DNA from: Dehalococcoidia bacterium
Lineage (GTDB): Bacteria; Chloroflexota; Dehalococcoidia; Dehalococcoidales; UBA1222
Assembly: GCA_003597995.1 (NCBI GenBank)
Contig: QZJY01000030.1
Span: forward strand, 1-64,000
Length of the DNA: 64,000 nt
Direction: 5' to 3'
Part shown: piece after piece, positions 8,714 to 17,057 of the stretch
How the letters are laid out: each line of letters opens with the position of its first letter
How positions within the stretch are numbered: the stretch's first letter is position 1
Translations under genes and position numbers: made by a program
The notes under the pieces: model-generated
What the model was told of the DNA's origin: nothing
Databases searched by the model: none
What the model saw: only the letters and a program-made list of their open reading frames with translations

Positions 8714-9656
8714 TTTCTTTATCCTTCAACCCGGCCATGGGGTGCGAGCCCATATAGACCCGGCGGGCCTGTGTCTGCGTTACATGGGTATAAATCTGAG
8801 TGGTGGATAAACTGGCGTGCCCTAAAAGGTCCTGCACCACTCTAAGGTCGGCCCCGCCGTCCAGCAGGTGCGTGGCGAAGGTGTGGCGCAGGATGTGGGG
8901 ATGCACCTTTTTCAGCAGCCCGGCGTTATGCGCATATTTGATCAGCAACTTCTGCAGCCAGCGTTCGGTGAGCCGCCCGCCTTTATAATTAAGGAATACG
9001 GCGCTGCCCGACCCTTTGATGGCAAGCTTAGGCCGGGTCTGCCGCAGGTACGTCTCCAGCGCCTGCGCCGCCGGAAGTCCTATGATGACCACGCGCTCTT
9101 TATTGCCCTTGCCCACCACGCGTATCTCGCGCGAGTCCATGTCCATCTGTCTAATGTTGAGCCCAGCCATCTCGCTGACGCGCATACCCGCCGCGTAAAA
9201 CAGCTCCAGGATGGCCCGGTCTCGAATGCCCAGGGGGGTACTCACATCCGGCATTCTGAGCAGTCGGTCCATCTCGTCTATTGTGAGAAACTCCGGCAGG
9301 TGGTGGTCCAGTTTGGGGGAAACCGTGAGCGCGGTAGGGTTGCGTTCTATAATGTGCTCGCGCAGCAGGTAGCGGTAGAAGGAGCGTATGGCCGAGAGCT
9401 TGCGCGCCAGGCTCACCTTGGCCACGCGCTGGTCCACCAGGTAGCCCAGGTATTCGCGCATGACGCGCTTGTCCACTGCTTCCAGCGAGGTGATGCCGCG
9501 CTGGTCGAGGAACTGGAAGAAGCCCTTTTGCGAGCCGTGCTGCAGGTTGCCCACCAGGTCGCTCTTATAGTTGCGCACAGTATAGGGCGAGGCGTGTTTT
9601 TCGGCCTCGAGGTAGTCCACGAAGCGGTCCACGTAGCTTAAAACAGCTTGCTGCAT
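8664..9656 (-). CDS. Tyrosine recombinase of the XerC/XerD type
   Basis: Site-specific recombinase of 330 residues, likely the chromosome-dimer resolvase. An N-terminal SAM-like core-binding domain (about 1-105) is followed by the catalytic domain with the complete set: Arg in MRVSEMAGL, Lys in GKGNKERVV, HILRHTFATH, LGHAS and the Tyr nucleophile in TTQIYTHV. The C-terminal tail after the Tyr is about 30 residues and acidic. It sits five bases after topA within the dprA-topA-xer run, a housekeeping setting, so it is probably chromosomal rather than a phage integrase. I cannot decide between XerC, XerD and a single-recombinase XerA-like role. Confidence 0.92.
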   Translation of the reverse strand: MQQAVLSYVDRFVDYLEAEKHASPYTVRNYKSDLVGNLQHGSQKGFFQFLDQRGITSLEAVDKRVMREYLGYLVDQRVAKVSLARKLSAIRSFYRYLLREHIIERNPTALTVSPKLDHHLPEFLTIDEMDRLLRMPDVSTPLGIRDRAILELFYAAGMRVSEMAGLNIRQMDMDSREIRVVGKGNKERVVIIGLPAAQALETYLRQTRPKLAIKGSGSAVFLNYKGGRLTERWLQKLLIKYAHNAGLLKKVHPHILRHTFATHLLDGGADLRVVQDLLGHASLSTTQIYTHVTQTQARRVYMGSHPMAGLKDKENENDAEAPAKTEDYSI

Positions 9657-9661
9657 GCGGT

Positions 9662-11773
9662 CTACTCCGCTTTTTTGCCCCGGTATTTGCAGCTGGTGCA
9701 GCGCACTCCTTTGCCCGCTTCAATCAGCAGCTTGCCACACTCCGGGCAGGGTTCCTTCAAAGGCCTGGCATTGATGGCGAATTTGTGCTTGGGATAGGCG
9801 CTGCAGCCGTAAAAAATCTTGCCTTTTTTGTTGAAGCGGCCCACCATCTCGCCCCCCTCCGGGCAATCCGGACAGGGAACGCCGGTCTTGATGCGGAAGT
9901 TGGTGTGGTACTTGCACTCGGGATAGTTGGAGCAGGCGATGAACTTGCCGAAGCGCCCCATCTTGATGACCAGCGGCTTGCCGCAGTCGGGGCAGGATTC
10001 CCCGGTCTTCTCATCCTCGAGCTTGACCTTTTCGATGCCTTCAGAGGCTTTCTCGAGGTCCTTTTCGAGCGGGCCGTAAAAGTCTCGCACTACGCCGACC
10101 CACTCCATCTCATTGTTAGCGATTTTATCGAGCTCATCCTCCATGCGGGCGGTGTACTCCACGTTGATAATGTTGCCGAAGTTTTCCACCAGCATGTCGG
10201 TCACCACGAAGCCCAGCTCGGTGGGCTGGAAGGCCCCGGCCGTCTTGTGGACGTATTCGCGGTCCTGTATAGTGGCCAGGATGGGGGCATAGGTGGACGG
10301 GCGCCCGATGCCGTTCTGTTCCAGCATCTTGATTAGGGTGGCCTCGGTAAAACGCGGCGGCGGCTTGGTGAACTGCTGTTCGGTCTGGATGGGAGGCAGC
10401 AGCTTGAGAGCGTCGCCCTTTTCCAGCTTCGGCAGGGCAGAGGCTTTTTTCTCCTCCTCGTCCTCTTCGTCCTTCTGCTCGGTATATAAAGTGATGAAGC
10501 CGGGGAAGATGTTCACCGAGGTTTGCGTGCGCAAAAGGTAATTGGTTTTTGCGGCTTTGCTTTTAGCCTCCACGTCCAGTGTGGTGTTATCGAAAACAGC
10601 CTCGGCCATTTGTGAGGCCACCATGCGCTGCCAGATGAGCTGGTAGAGTCTGTTCTGGTCGAGGCTCAGGAATGATTTAATTGCCTGCGGCTCGCGTTTG
10701 ACGGACGTGGGGCGGATGGCCTCGTGGGCCTCCTGCGCCCCCTTCACCTTGCCGGCGAAGACGCGGGGTTTGGCCGGCAGATAGTCCGCGCCGTACTTGC
10801 CGCTTATGTACTCGCGCGCCTCGGCGATGGCCTGTGTGGCCACATGCGTCGAGTCGGTGCGCATGTAGGTGATGAGGCCGACGCTGCCCTCGTCGCCCAC
10901 GGAAAGCCCTTCGTAGAGCTGCTGCGCCAGCGCCATGGTCTTCTTGGCGGAATAGTGAAAGCGCCGCCAGGCCTCCTGCTGCAGCGTGCTAGTGATGAAG
11001 GGCGGGGCGGGGGCTCGTTTGACTTGCTTGGTGGCTATCTTGAAAACTGAGTACTCGGCCTTTTCCAGCTCGCCCTTGACGGCTTCTGCCGTCTTCTTGT
11101 CCGATACGGGCAGTTTCTTGCCATCCGCCAGCCCCACCAGCGTCGCCCGGAACTGGGGTTTTGTTGTGCCGTGCTTTAAAAGCTCGGCGGCGATGGTCCA
11201 ATATTCCACGGGCACGAACTTTTCTATCTCGCGCTCGCGGTCCACCACGATCTTGACCGCCACCGACTGCACCCGTCCCGCCGAGAGCCCGCGGCGCACC
11301 TTACTCCACAGCAGGGGCGAGAGCTTGTAGCCCAAAAGCCGGTCGACGATGCGCCGCGCCTGCTGGGCGTCCACCAGGTGCATGTCAATGTCGCGCGGGT
11401 GTTTGAAAGCCTCCTCGATGGCATCCGAAGTAATTTCGTGGAAGACGACGCGGCGGAAGTTGGTTTTATCGACGCGCGTAGCCTCCGCCAGGTGCCAGGC
11501 GATGGCTTCTCCTTCGCGGTCGGGGTCGGTTGCCAGATAGACGGTGGAAGCGTCTTTCACCGCTTCTTTAAGCTCTTTGACCGTCTTGCTCTTGTCGCGC
11601 GACACGACGTACTTGGGTTCGAAGTCGTGCTCGATATCCACCCCGATGCGGCTCTTGGGCAGGTCGCGCACATGCCCCAGCGAGGCCTTGATGATATAGC
11701 TTTTTCCCAGCATGCGGGCCAGCGTTTTGGCCTTGGCCGGGGATTCCACGATAACCAGACTGTGTTTTGCCAT
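9662..11773 (-). CDS. topA: DNA topoisomerase I
   Basis: Type IA topoisomerase that relaxes negative supercoils, 703 residues. The N-terminal Toprim domain begins VIVESPAKAKT with the DPDREGEAIAWHL acidic motif. The active-site Tyr is in GLITYMRTDSTH (about residue 305). Three C-terminal zinc-ribbon units follow: CPDCGKP...CSNYPEC, then CPDCPEG...GCSAYPKHK in which the last cysteine is replaced, then CPECGKL...CTSC. It lies 12 bases after dprA. Confidence 0.96.
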   Translation of the reverse strand: MAKHSLVIVESPAKAKTLARMLGKSYIIKASLGHVRDLPKSRIGVDIEHDFEPKYVVSRDKSKTVKELKEAVKDASTVYLATDPDREGEAIAWHLAEATRVDKTNFRRVVFHEITSDAIEEAFKHPRDIDMHLVDAQQARRIVDRLLGYKLSPLLWSKVRRGLSAGRVQSVAVKIVVDREREIEKFVPVEYWTIAAELLKHGTTKPQFRATLVGLADGKKLPVSDKKTAEAVKGELEKAEYSVFKIATKQVKRAPAPPFITSTLQQEAWRRFHYSAKKTMALAQQLYEGLSVGDEGSVGLITYMRTDSTHVATQAIAEAREYISGKYGADYLPAKPRVFAGKVKGAQEAHEAIRPTSVKREPQAIKSFLSLDQNRLYQLIWQRMVASQMAEAVFDNTTLDVEAKSKAAKTNYLLRTQTSVNIFPGFITLYTEQKDEEDEEEKKASALPKLEKGDALKLLPPIQTEQQFTKPPPRFTEATLIKMLEQNGIGRPSTYAPILATIQDREYVHKTAGAFQPTELGFVVTDMLVENFGNIINVEYTARMEDELDKIANNEMEWVGVVRDFYGPLEKDLEKASEGIEKVKLEDEKTGESCPDCGKPLVIKMGRFGKFIACSNYPECKYHTNFRIKTGVPCPDCPEGGEMVGRFNKKGKIFYGCSAYPKHKFAINARPLKEPCPECGKLLIEAGKGVRCTSCKYRGKKAE

Positions 11774-11785
11774 AAAACTTTCTTC

Positions 11786-12907
11786 CTACTCTATCGTCAC
11801 CGCGTAGTTCTCGCGTGATTCTCGCACTAAAGCATAATTCATGGCGCCCACCTGCTTCACCATGCCTTTGAGCTCCATCATGGCCAGCGTGCCGCTGACG
11901 GTGTGGGCGGGCAGGCAGCTCACCTGGCAAATCTCATCTATATGAATCGGGGCAGCACCCAGGTATTTAAGCAGCGCCGCCTCCGTGTCGCTGGCCGGCA
12001 ATACCACTTTCATTTCCATCTGGTGGGCCGCCGCCGTCAGGTTCAACTCCTCCAGTATATCACTCACCCGCAGGACGCACTTAGCCCCGGCCTGGATGAG
12101 CTTGTTGGTGCCGCTCGAGGCGTTAGACAATATGCTGCCCGGGATGGCGAACACCTCGCGGTTCTGTTCGAGAGCCAGTTGCGCCGTGATTAGAGCGCCG
12201 CTGCCCTCGGCTGCCTCCACCACCAGCACCCCCAGGCACAGCCCCGAAAGTATGCGGTTGCGCCGTGGGAAATTCTCCGGGCGCGGGCGCGTGCCGGGCG
12301 GGTACTCGCTTATTATAGCCCCGTGCTCTATGATGCGCTTCGCCAGCTCCGTATTCTCTGACGGATAGACGCTGTCGAGACCCCCTCCCACCACTGCCAG
12401 CGTGCGCCCCCCGGCTTCGAGCGCCGCTTTGTGGCTGATGGCGTCGATGCCTTTGGCCAGGCCGCTGACTACGGTAATACGGCTGGCGGCCAGCCCGGCG
12501 GATATTTCCTCGGCCACCTGCCGCCCGTAGATGGTGGGCTGCCGGGTGCCGACGATGGACACGCACCACTCGTCCTCAGTCTTTATCTCACCTTTTATAA
12601 AGAGGAGCGCCGGCCTGTTGTATATTTCCTTAAGCCGCGCCGGATAGGCCTTGTCGTGATGGGTTATCAGGCGTATATCCAGCTTCTCCAGTTTACCCCA
12701 CTCGGCGTCGAGGTCGAGCTTGGGTCTAGTCTGATTGATGCTCTTTACGGCGTTATCGTCCAGCCCCGCCTGTTTGAGTTCGGGGGGTCCGGCTTGCCAG
12801 GCAGCTTCGAGCGTCTTGAAGGCAGCCTCAAGCTGGCCGAACCTGACCGGGCCGATGCCGGGGGTCAGGCTGAAACCGAGCCAGTATTTGAGGTCGCGCT
12901 TGTCCAT
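11786..12907 (-). CDS. dprA: DNA-processing protein A (DprA/Smf)
   Basis: Protein that loads RecA onto incoming single-stranded DNA during transformation; also widely conserved in non-competent bacteria. It shows an N-terminal helical region, the Rossmann-type DNA-binding core (SIVGTRQPTIYG, SGLAKGIDAISHKAAL, GSGALITAQLALEQ) and a C-terminal winged-helix DprA domain (GAAPIHIDEIC). I chose ATG at 12907 (MDKRDLKYWLG); an upstream in-frame start at 12994 would add 29 residues that resemble no DprA N terminus. It heads the minus-strand run, and the AT-rich gap beyond it probably holds its promoter. Confidence 0.93.
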   Translation of the reverse strand: MDKRDLKYWLGFSLTPGIGPVRFGQLEAAFKTLEAAWQAGPPELKQAGLDDNAVKSINQTRPKLDLDAEWGKLEKLDIRLITHHDKAYPARLKEIYNRPALLFIKGEIKTEDEWCVSIVGTRQPTIYGRQVAEEISAGLAASRITVVSGLAKGIDAISHKAALEAGGRTLAVVGGGLDSVYPSENTELAKRIIEHGAIISEYPPGTRPRPENFPRRNRILSGLCLGVLVVEAAEGSGALITAQLALEQNREVFAIPGSILSNASSGTNKLIQAGAKCVLRVSDILEELNLTAAAHQMEMKVVLPASDTEAALLKYLGAAPIHIDEICQVSCLPAHTVSGTLAMMELKGMVKQVGAMNYALVRESRENYAVTIE

Positions 12908-13004
12908 CGAGTTGAATATTCTAACACGGGGTGAGCATAGTGGCAATTTGAGAGTGATGAAGGGTATGATTAACCCATTATCCGACAAAAACACATTTAA
13001 TGCA

Positions 13005-13018
13005 GTGTTATAATTCCA
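13005..13018. repeat. 14-bp direct repeat, left copy (flanks DUF4238 gene)
   Basis: GTGTTATAATTCCA occurs here and again identically at 14146-14159, bracketing the AT-rich DUF4238 gene. The motif includes a TATAAT -10 element, which may serve the gene to its right. Confidence 0.7.
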
Positions 13019-13064
13019 CTAATAATTAATTCCCGTCTGAAGTTTTAGTTGAAACTGAAGTAAT

Positions 13065-14099
13065 ATGACTGAGTTTAAGTCTTGGAATGAGCCAAATTTG
13101 AGCTTTACTGAGGTTAGGCGTCAGCATTATGTGCCCCAACTCTTACTACGTGAATTTGTAGTAGATAACAAGATTCGTGTATTTGATCTTGACGAAAATA
13201 CCGAATTTAGAACATCCACAGTAAATGCGGCAGTTGCGAATCAATTTTATGATGAGCATATCGCAGACTATCATCTTTCCACTGAAACTTGGCTTGCAAA
13301 CCTAGAAAATGAAGCAGCACCAATTATTAAAAAGTTGTTGGACAACCCAGACACCTTATCGTCTCTATCTACTGAAAACGAAGTTTCTTTCTCTAGGTTT
13401 CTTGCCGCGCTTCGATTTCGTACCCCGGCATTTAGAGAAAGAATGGAAAAAACATTTGCTGATATGCTAACAGAAATAAAGAAGATGGGTAAAAGGCAAA
13501 TTTATGCTCAATTTGATAAAGCAGAGGCAGACTATCACTGGGCGGATATTGAAAATAAACCAGATTCATGGTGGTTTCAAGAAACAGAACCTCACCAGCA
13601 GACTAACATTACTAATCATATGCTTGGGGAAATTCAAGGATATGCGAATCTTCTCCGAGCCGCTCCCTGGCGAATTGGGCGTGTACCAGATTCTTGTCGT
13701 CTCTATTCGTCAGACAATCCAATTTCGGGTTATCTTCAACCAGTTCGTCTAGTTGGTGAAGGCGGTGCTTTTTCTTCGTTTACTTATTATGTTCCTTTAT
13801 CTCCTAAATTACTCTTAGAAATAATGCGTAGACCAGACAATAATGATAAAGAGAGCTTACAGCCTCGTGGTGGAAGAAAATGTAAAAATTTTTCGGAATG
13901 GGAAATAGCATTCGCAAGAAACGTAATCACGAACGACGCTCGTAGGTATCTGTTTGGAGATGGGACAATAGTGCTCAAGAATGAGGCTAATGACTTTTTG
14001 GAGAGGATAGGTAAAGTCCAAATAGAGTTCTCCATTCGGTATTTCGGCTACAACCCTTCCTCCTTTCACCAGATGGGGAACAATATTATGCGCCTATAA
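13065..14099 (+). CDS. DUF4238 domain protein, accessory
   Basis: A 344-residue protein with the DUF4238 hallmark near the N terminus (RRQHYVPQLLLREF, then VFDLDE and AVANQFYD). The family has no established function, although members are scattered across accessory regions of bacteria. Base composition and codon use are far more AT-rich than dprA on the left and the flavoprotein on the right. No strong Shine-Dalgarno sequence precedes the ATG. The 14-bp direct repeats on both sides (1,141 bases apart) suggest a recent insertion between dprA and the flavoprotein gene. A defence or stress role is speculation. Confidence 0.8.
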   Translation: MTEFKSWNEPNLSFTEVRRQHYVPQLLLREFVVDNKIRVFDLDENTEFRTSTVNAAVANQFYDEHIADYHLSTETWLANLENEAAPIIKKLLDNPDTLSSLSTENEVSFSRFLAALRFRTPAFRERMEKTFADMLTEIKKMGKRQIYAQFDKAEADYHWADIENKPDSWWFQETEPHQQTNITNHMLGEIQGYANLLRAAPWRIGRVPDSCRLYSSDNPISGYLQPVRLVGEGGAFSSFTYYVPLSPKLLLEIMRRPDNNDKESLQPRGGRKCKNFSEWEIAFARNVITNDARRYLFGDGTIVLKNEANDFLERIGKVQIEFSIRYFGYNPSSFHQMGNNIMRL

Positions 14100-14145
14100 T
14101 GCTCCTCACATTGGGCATAGAAAATCGGCTAGAAAACGCGTTTCC

Positions 14146-14159
14146 GTGTTATAATTCCA
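14146..14159. repeat. 14-bp direct repeat, right copy; includes -10 of next gene
   Basis: Identical to 13005-13018 (GTGTTATAATTCCA). TATAAT at 14150-14155 lies 29 bases before the ATG of the flavoprotein gene and probably is its -10 box. If the island between the copies were removed, one copy would remain as the promoter of the downstream gene. Confidence 0.65.
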
Positions 14160-14183
14160 TGAGATAGACTATTTCAACAAAAA

Positions 14184-15389
14184 ATGAACCGTTACGATTT
14201 TCTGGTGGTGGGCGGTGGCCCTATCGGCTGCCGGGCGGCGTATAAACTGTCCAAAGCCGGGTACCAGGTGGCTGTCCTGGAGAAGAACCCCTCCGTGGGA
14301 GGTCCCGTCTGCTGCACGGGCATCGTCAGCCGCGAGTGCCTCAGGCGTTTCAGCATACCACCTGAACTGGTCTTGAAAGAGCTTAACAGTGCCTCTGTAT
14401 TCTCTCCATCCGGTAAATCGCTCAGGCTCGAACGTTCCGAAGTACAGGCCGCCGTCATCGACCGCGGCGCATTTAACGCCTGGATGGCGCGTCAGGCTCA
14501 GGACGAGGGGGTTGATTATAAACTGGCACATAACGTCACGGATGTCATGATTAATCCCGATGGAGTGATGCTTAAGGCCGACCGCCGAGGCAAAGAGGAG
14601 CATTTCGAAGCTCACGCGCTGGTGTTAGCCTGTGGCTTCGGCTCGCGGCTCCCCGAGAAACTGGGCTTTGACCGGGCGCGGGACTGGACGGTCGGCGCGC
14701 AGGCGGAGGTGGAGGCCCCTGACCTCGCTGAGGTCGAGGGGTATCTCGGCCGGGATGTCGCGCCGGGTTTCTTCGGCTGGCTGGTGCCGTCGGGCGGCTC
14801 CACGGCGCTGGCCGGGCTGATGGCTGGAAAAGAGGCCGGCACCCGCCTGGAAGCCTTCCTGGCTTTGCTCAAAAAGCAAGGGAGGATAAAGGCCGTCACG
14901 GGAAAACCAGCGTATCGTGGTATAACGCTCACGACTCCCCGACAGACATATGCCAATCGGATACTCCTCGCGGGCGACGCCGCCGGGCAGGTCAAGCCTC
15001 TGACGGGCGGGGGCCTTTTCTTCGGCCTGCTGTGCGCCGACATAGCCGCCGACACGCTGCACTCCGCACTGGAAAAAGGGGACTTCTCCGCTTCACGTTT
15101 ATCCTCGTACCAGAAAGAGTGGAAACGTCTGCTGGGGTGGGAACTGCGCCTGGGTGGCTGGGCGCACCGGCTCTACGGGAGGCTATCGGATGCGCGCCTG
15201 GAATGGCTCGTGGCTCTGGCCGAGCGCAAAGGGCTGGCCGCCCGGCTGTCCGCATCAAGCGGGATTGGCTTCGACTGGCATGGAAGTGCTATGCTTCATA
15301 TCGTGAAACAGGTGGTGTGGCCGTCCGCTAGAAGGCCCTCCCCGGGCACTCCCGCTAATAATCCGCAAGAAGAGAGGTCTCATGTCTGA
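14184..15389 (+). CDS. Geranylgeranyl reductase-family FAD-dependent oxidoreductase
   Basis: A 401-residue flavoprotein. The N-terminal Rossmann motif is LVVGGGPIGCRAAYKLS, followed by VGGPVCCTGIVS, the cysteine-bearing segment typical of GGR-like reductases, and the second FAD motif LLAGDAAGQVKPLTGGG (about residues 260-277). Relatives reduce isoprenoid chains of lipids, quinones or pigments, or act as general oxidoreductases; the substrate is unknown. Eight bases overlap the following GreA-like gene, so the two are coupled. No clear Shine-Dalgarno sequence precedes the ATG, while a TATAAT lies only 29 bases upstream. Confidence 0.85.
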   Translation: MNRYDFLVVGGGPIGCRAAYKLSKAGYQVAVLEKNPSVGGPVCCTGIVSRECLRRFSIPPELVLKELNSASVFSPSGKSLRLERSEVQAAVIDRGAFNAWMARQAQDEGVDYKLAHNVTDVMINPDGVMLKADRRGKEEHFEAHALVLACGFGSRLPEKLGFDRARDWTVGAQAEVEAPDLAEVEGYLGRDVAPGFFGWLVPSGGSTALAGLMAGKEAGTRLEAFLALLKKQGRIKAVTGKPAYRGITLTTPRQTYANRILLAGDAAGQVKPLTGGGLFFGLLCADIAADTLHSALEKGDFSASRLSSYQKEWKRLLGWELRLGGWAHRLYGRLSDARLEWLVALAERKGLAARLSASSGIGFDWHGSAMLHIVKQVVWPSARRPSPGTPANNPQEERSHV

Positions 15390-16188
15390 AAATACCCCGG
15401 GGATGACTTTGAATGACGCCGCCGGCAAGTTTTTGAGAGGACTGCCGCCCGATATCGCCAGGGCTTCCGCGCCTGAAGTGAGGCACTTCGTGAGCTGGTT
15501 TCGCGGCGAGAAGCTTATTGAAAGCCTGACGCCACTGGACGTCGCCGGATATTCGGAACGCTTTTCCGCCTCCGATACCGACCACGCGCGCAAGCTCGAG
15601 ATACTGCGCAAGTTTCTGACCTGCGCCAAAAAAGAGGGCTGGACGGAGAGCAACCTGTCGGTACATCTCAAGGCCAGAAAAGATAAGACGCTGCCCGCAG
15701 CCCGCACGCCACAGACGCAAACCGATATGGGCGTGGTGACTCAGCAGGGATACGACGACATTCAAAAAGAACTGATTTTGCTCAGGAGCCAGCGCCCGAC
15801 GGTGCTGGAGGACATCCGCCGCGCCGCCGCCGATAAAGACTTCCGCGAGAACGCTCCGCTGCATGCCGCGCGCGAACAGCTGGGGCACATCGACGGGCGT
15901 ATCAAGGAACTCGAAGCCATCGTTAAAACGGCCACTATCATCGACCAGTCCGACAAATCCAGGTCGCGTGTGGCAGTGGGCAATACGGTGGTGCTGGTGG
16001 CGATGAACACGGGCAAGACGCAGACATACAAAATCGTCGGCCCCAAAGAGTCCGACCCGTCTAAGGGAAAAATTTCCCACGTTTCACCCATCGGCAAGGC
16101 CATCATCGGGAAGAAACAGGGCGAGACCGTCGAGGTGGTCGTGCCTTCTGGCAAAATCCATTACCGCATAGACAAAGTGGAAAATTAA
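15382..16188 (+). CDS. GreA-type transcript cleavage factor with an N-terminal recombinase-like SAM domain
   Basis: The C-terminal 155 residues or so are a GreA/GreB factor. A coiled coil (about 120-185) carries the tip motif DFRENAPLHAAREQ, which keeps the Asp (153) and Glu (156) that bind the catalytic metal in RNA polymerase. An FKBP-like domain with SPIGKAIIGKKQGETVEVVVPSGKIHY follows. Residues 1-100 look like the core-binding SAM-like domain of tyrosine recombinases (FLRGLP, LTPLDVAGYSERF, ARKLEILRKFLTCAKKEGW) with no catalytic domain. At 268 residues it is about 110 longer than ordinary GreA. It overlaps the flavoprotein gene by 8 bases. It should rescue backtracked polymerase; the N-terminal domain may add DNA or protein contacts. 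Confidence 0.88.
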   Translation: MSENTPGMTLNDAAGKFLRGLPPDIARASAPEVRHFVSWFRGEKLIESLTPLDVAGYSERFSASDTDHARKLEILRKFLTCAKKEGWTESNLSVHLKARKDKTLPAARTPQTQTDMGVVTQQGYDDIQKELILLRSQRPTVLEDIRRAAADKDFRENAPLHAAREQLGHIDGRIKELEAIVKTATIIDQSDKSRSRVAVGNTVVLVAMNTGKTQTYKIVGPKESDPSKGKISHVSPIGKAIIGKKQGETVEVVVPSGKIHYRIDKVEN

Positions 16189-16210
16189 CCCCTTCTTAAC
16201 GCAAAATCTA

Positions 16211-16239
16211 TTGACACGCGCTTGCGGTGGGTATATCTT
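16211..16239 (+). promoter_or_regulatory. Promoter of the DUF4870 gene
   Basis: A perfect TTGACA (16211-16216) is followed after 17 bases by TATCTT (16234-16239), 31 bases before the ATG of the DUF4870 gene. Confidence 0.7.
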
Positions 16240-16254
16240 AAGCAATATCTTAAG
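16233..16254 (+). repeat. Tandem ATATCTTAAG repeat over the -10/leader region
   Basis: ATATCTTAAG occurs twice (16233-16242 and 16245-16254) with a 12-base period, each containing the palindrome CTTAAG. The pair overlaps the -10 box and runs into the ribosome-binding site. It may be an operator for a regulator. Confidence 0.5.
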
Positions 16255-16269
16255 AGGAGGGAATATTTG

Positions 16270-16590
16270 ATGGCCGACAATTCTAATGGTCTGCAAGAAA
16301 ACGTAGCGGGTTTATTATGCTATTTGTTTAGCTGGGTTTCAGGCCTTATCTTCTTCCTTATCGATAAGAGACCTACCGTACGATTCAACGCCATGCAATC
16401 GATCATACTGGGCGCGGCGTACTTTATCATTATTCTTATTTTAACTTTCACAGGTGTTGGGCTATTCGTAATACCGATATTCTGGATTCTGTTTATAGTT
16501 CTATCGATAATATTGATGGTAAGGGCTTACCAAGGAAATTCATGGAAATTACCCTTGCTTGGCAATCTCGCGGAGAAATGGGCCAAGTAA
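16270..16590 (+). CDS. DUF4870 domain membrane protein
   Basis: A 106-residue integral membrane protein of the DUF4870/TIC20-like type. It contains LLCYLFSWVSGLIFFLID, the charged loop KRPTVRFNAMQSII and two or more further hydrophobic segments ending in ILFIVLSIILMVRAY. The ATG at 16270 follows AGAGGAGG by nine bases; an in-frame upstream start at 16222 overlaps the promoter and is rejected. A strong terminator follows at 16624, so it is a monocistronic unit with its own promoter. The family function is not known. Confidence 0.85.
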   Translation: MADNSNGLQENVAGLLCYLFSWVSGLIFFLIDKRPTVRFNAMQSIILGAAYFIIILILTFTGVGLFVIPIFWILFIVLSIILMVRAYQGNSWKLPLLGNLAEKWAK

Positions 16591-16623
16591 GCAGACACTC
16601 AATATTCTGACTGGTAAACTGAT

Positions 16624-16676
16624 AAACAGAGCACCCAGCGTCCGCCCAAAATGGCGTGACGCTGGGTGCTCTGTTT
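16624..16676 (+). terminator. Intrinsic terminator after the DUF4870 gene
   Basis: A perfect 19-bp stem (16624-16642 with 16658-16676, core GCACCCAGCG) encloses a 15-base loop that itself can form CGCC/GGCG pairs. It ends in TTTTA. It can act on both strands. Confidence 0.85.
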
Positions 16677-16850
16677 TAGTCAGGAATACTTTAGACCCCT
16701 GGAGGCATGTCAGCTATGTGGGATTGCATCCGGCATCAACGATAGAGATATTTCGCTACAGCCGCTCGTGAAGCGCAAGAAATCTTTAGCTGAACCAACC
16801 ACTGTAAGAGGCTGGCCAAACTCATCGAAATGCACCTGTAACGAAGGGTG

Positions 16851-17057
16851 TTAGACAGTGCGGTAGTGGATATTCCACTTGAGGCATAGCATATCCACGT
16901 AGTGTTTGACATCCGGGTTTGGTGCCTTGTACAGGTCGGATAGGAACCCGTGAAGCAGTTCGCCTCCGGTCATGCCGGGCGAGGGTTCATCTGGCCCGGG
17001 AAGGTTGACGAACACTATCTCCGTGAGGACTTTTTCGTAATCAATAGCAACGCCCAT
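16851..17057 (-). CDS. Small protein of unknown function (68 residues)
   Basis: I do not recognise this protein. It starts MGVAIDYEKVL, is acidic to neutral, has no membrane segment, and contains the stretch NLPGPDEPSPGMTGGELLHGFLSDLYKA. A strong ribosome-binding site (AGGGAGGGA on the minus strand) stands directly before the ATG, which supports translation. It lies alone on the minus strand in a gene-poor region between the DUF4870 and cooC1 units. Confidence 0.55.
   Translation of the reverse strand: MGVAIDYEKVLTEIVFVNLPGPDEPSPGMTGGELLHGFLSDLYKAPNPDVKHYVDMLCLKWNIHYRTV

Noticed and set aside
8664-9656. Xer-type gene as a phage or island integrase
   Set aside because: It sits between topA and a peptidase in a coupled housekeeping run, with no att sites or phage genes nearby.
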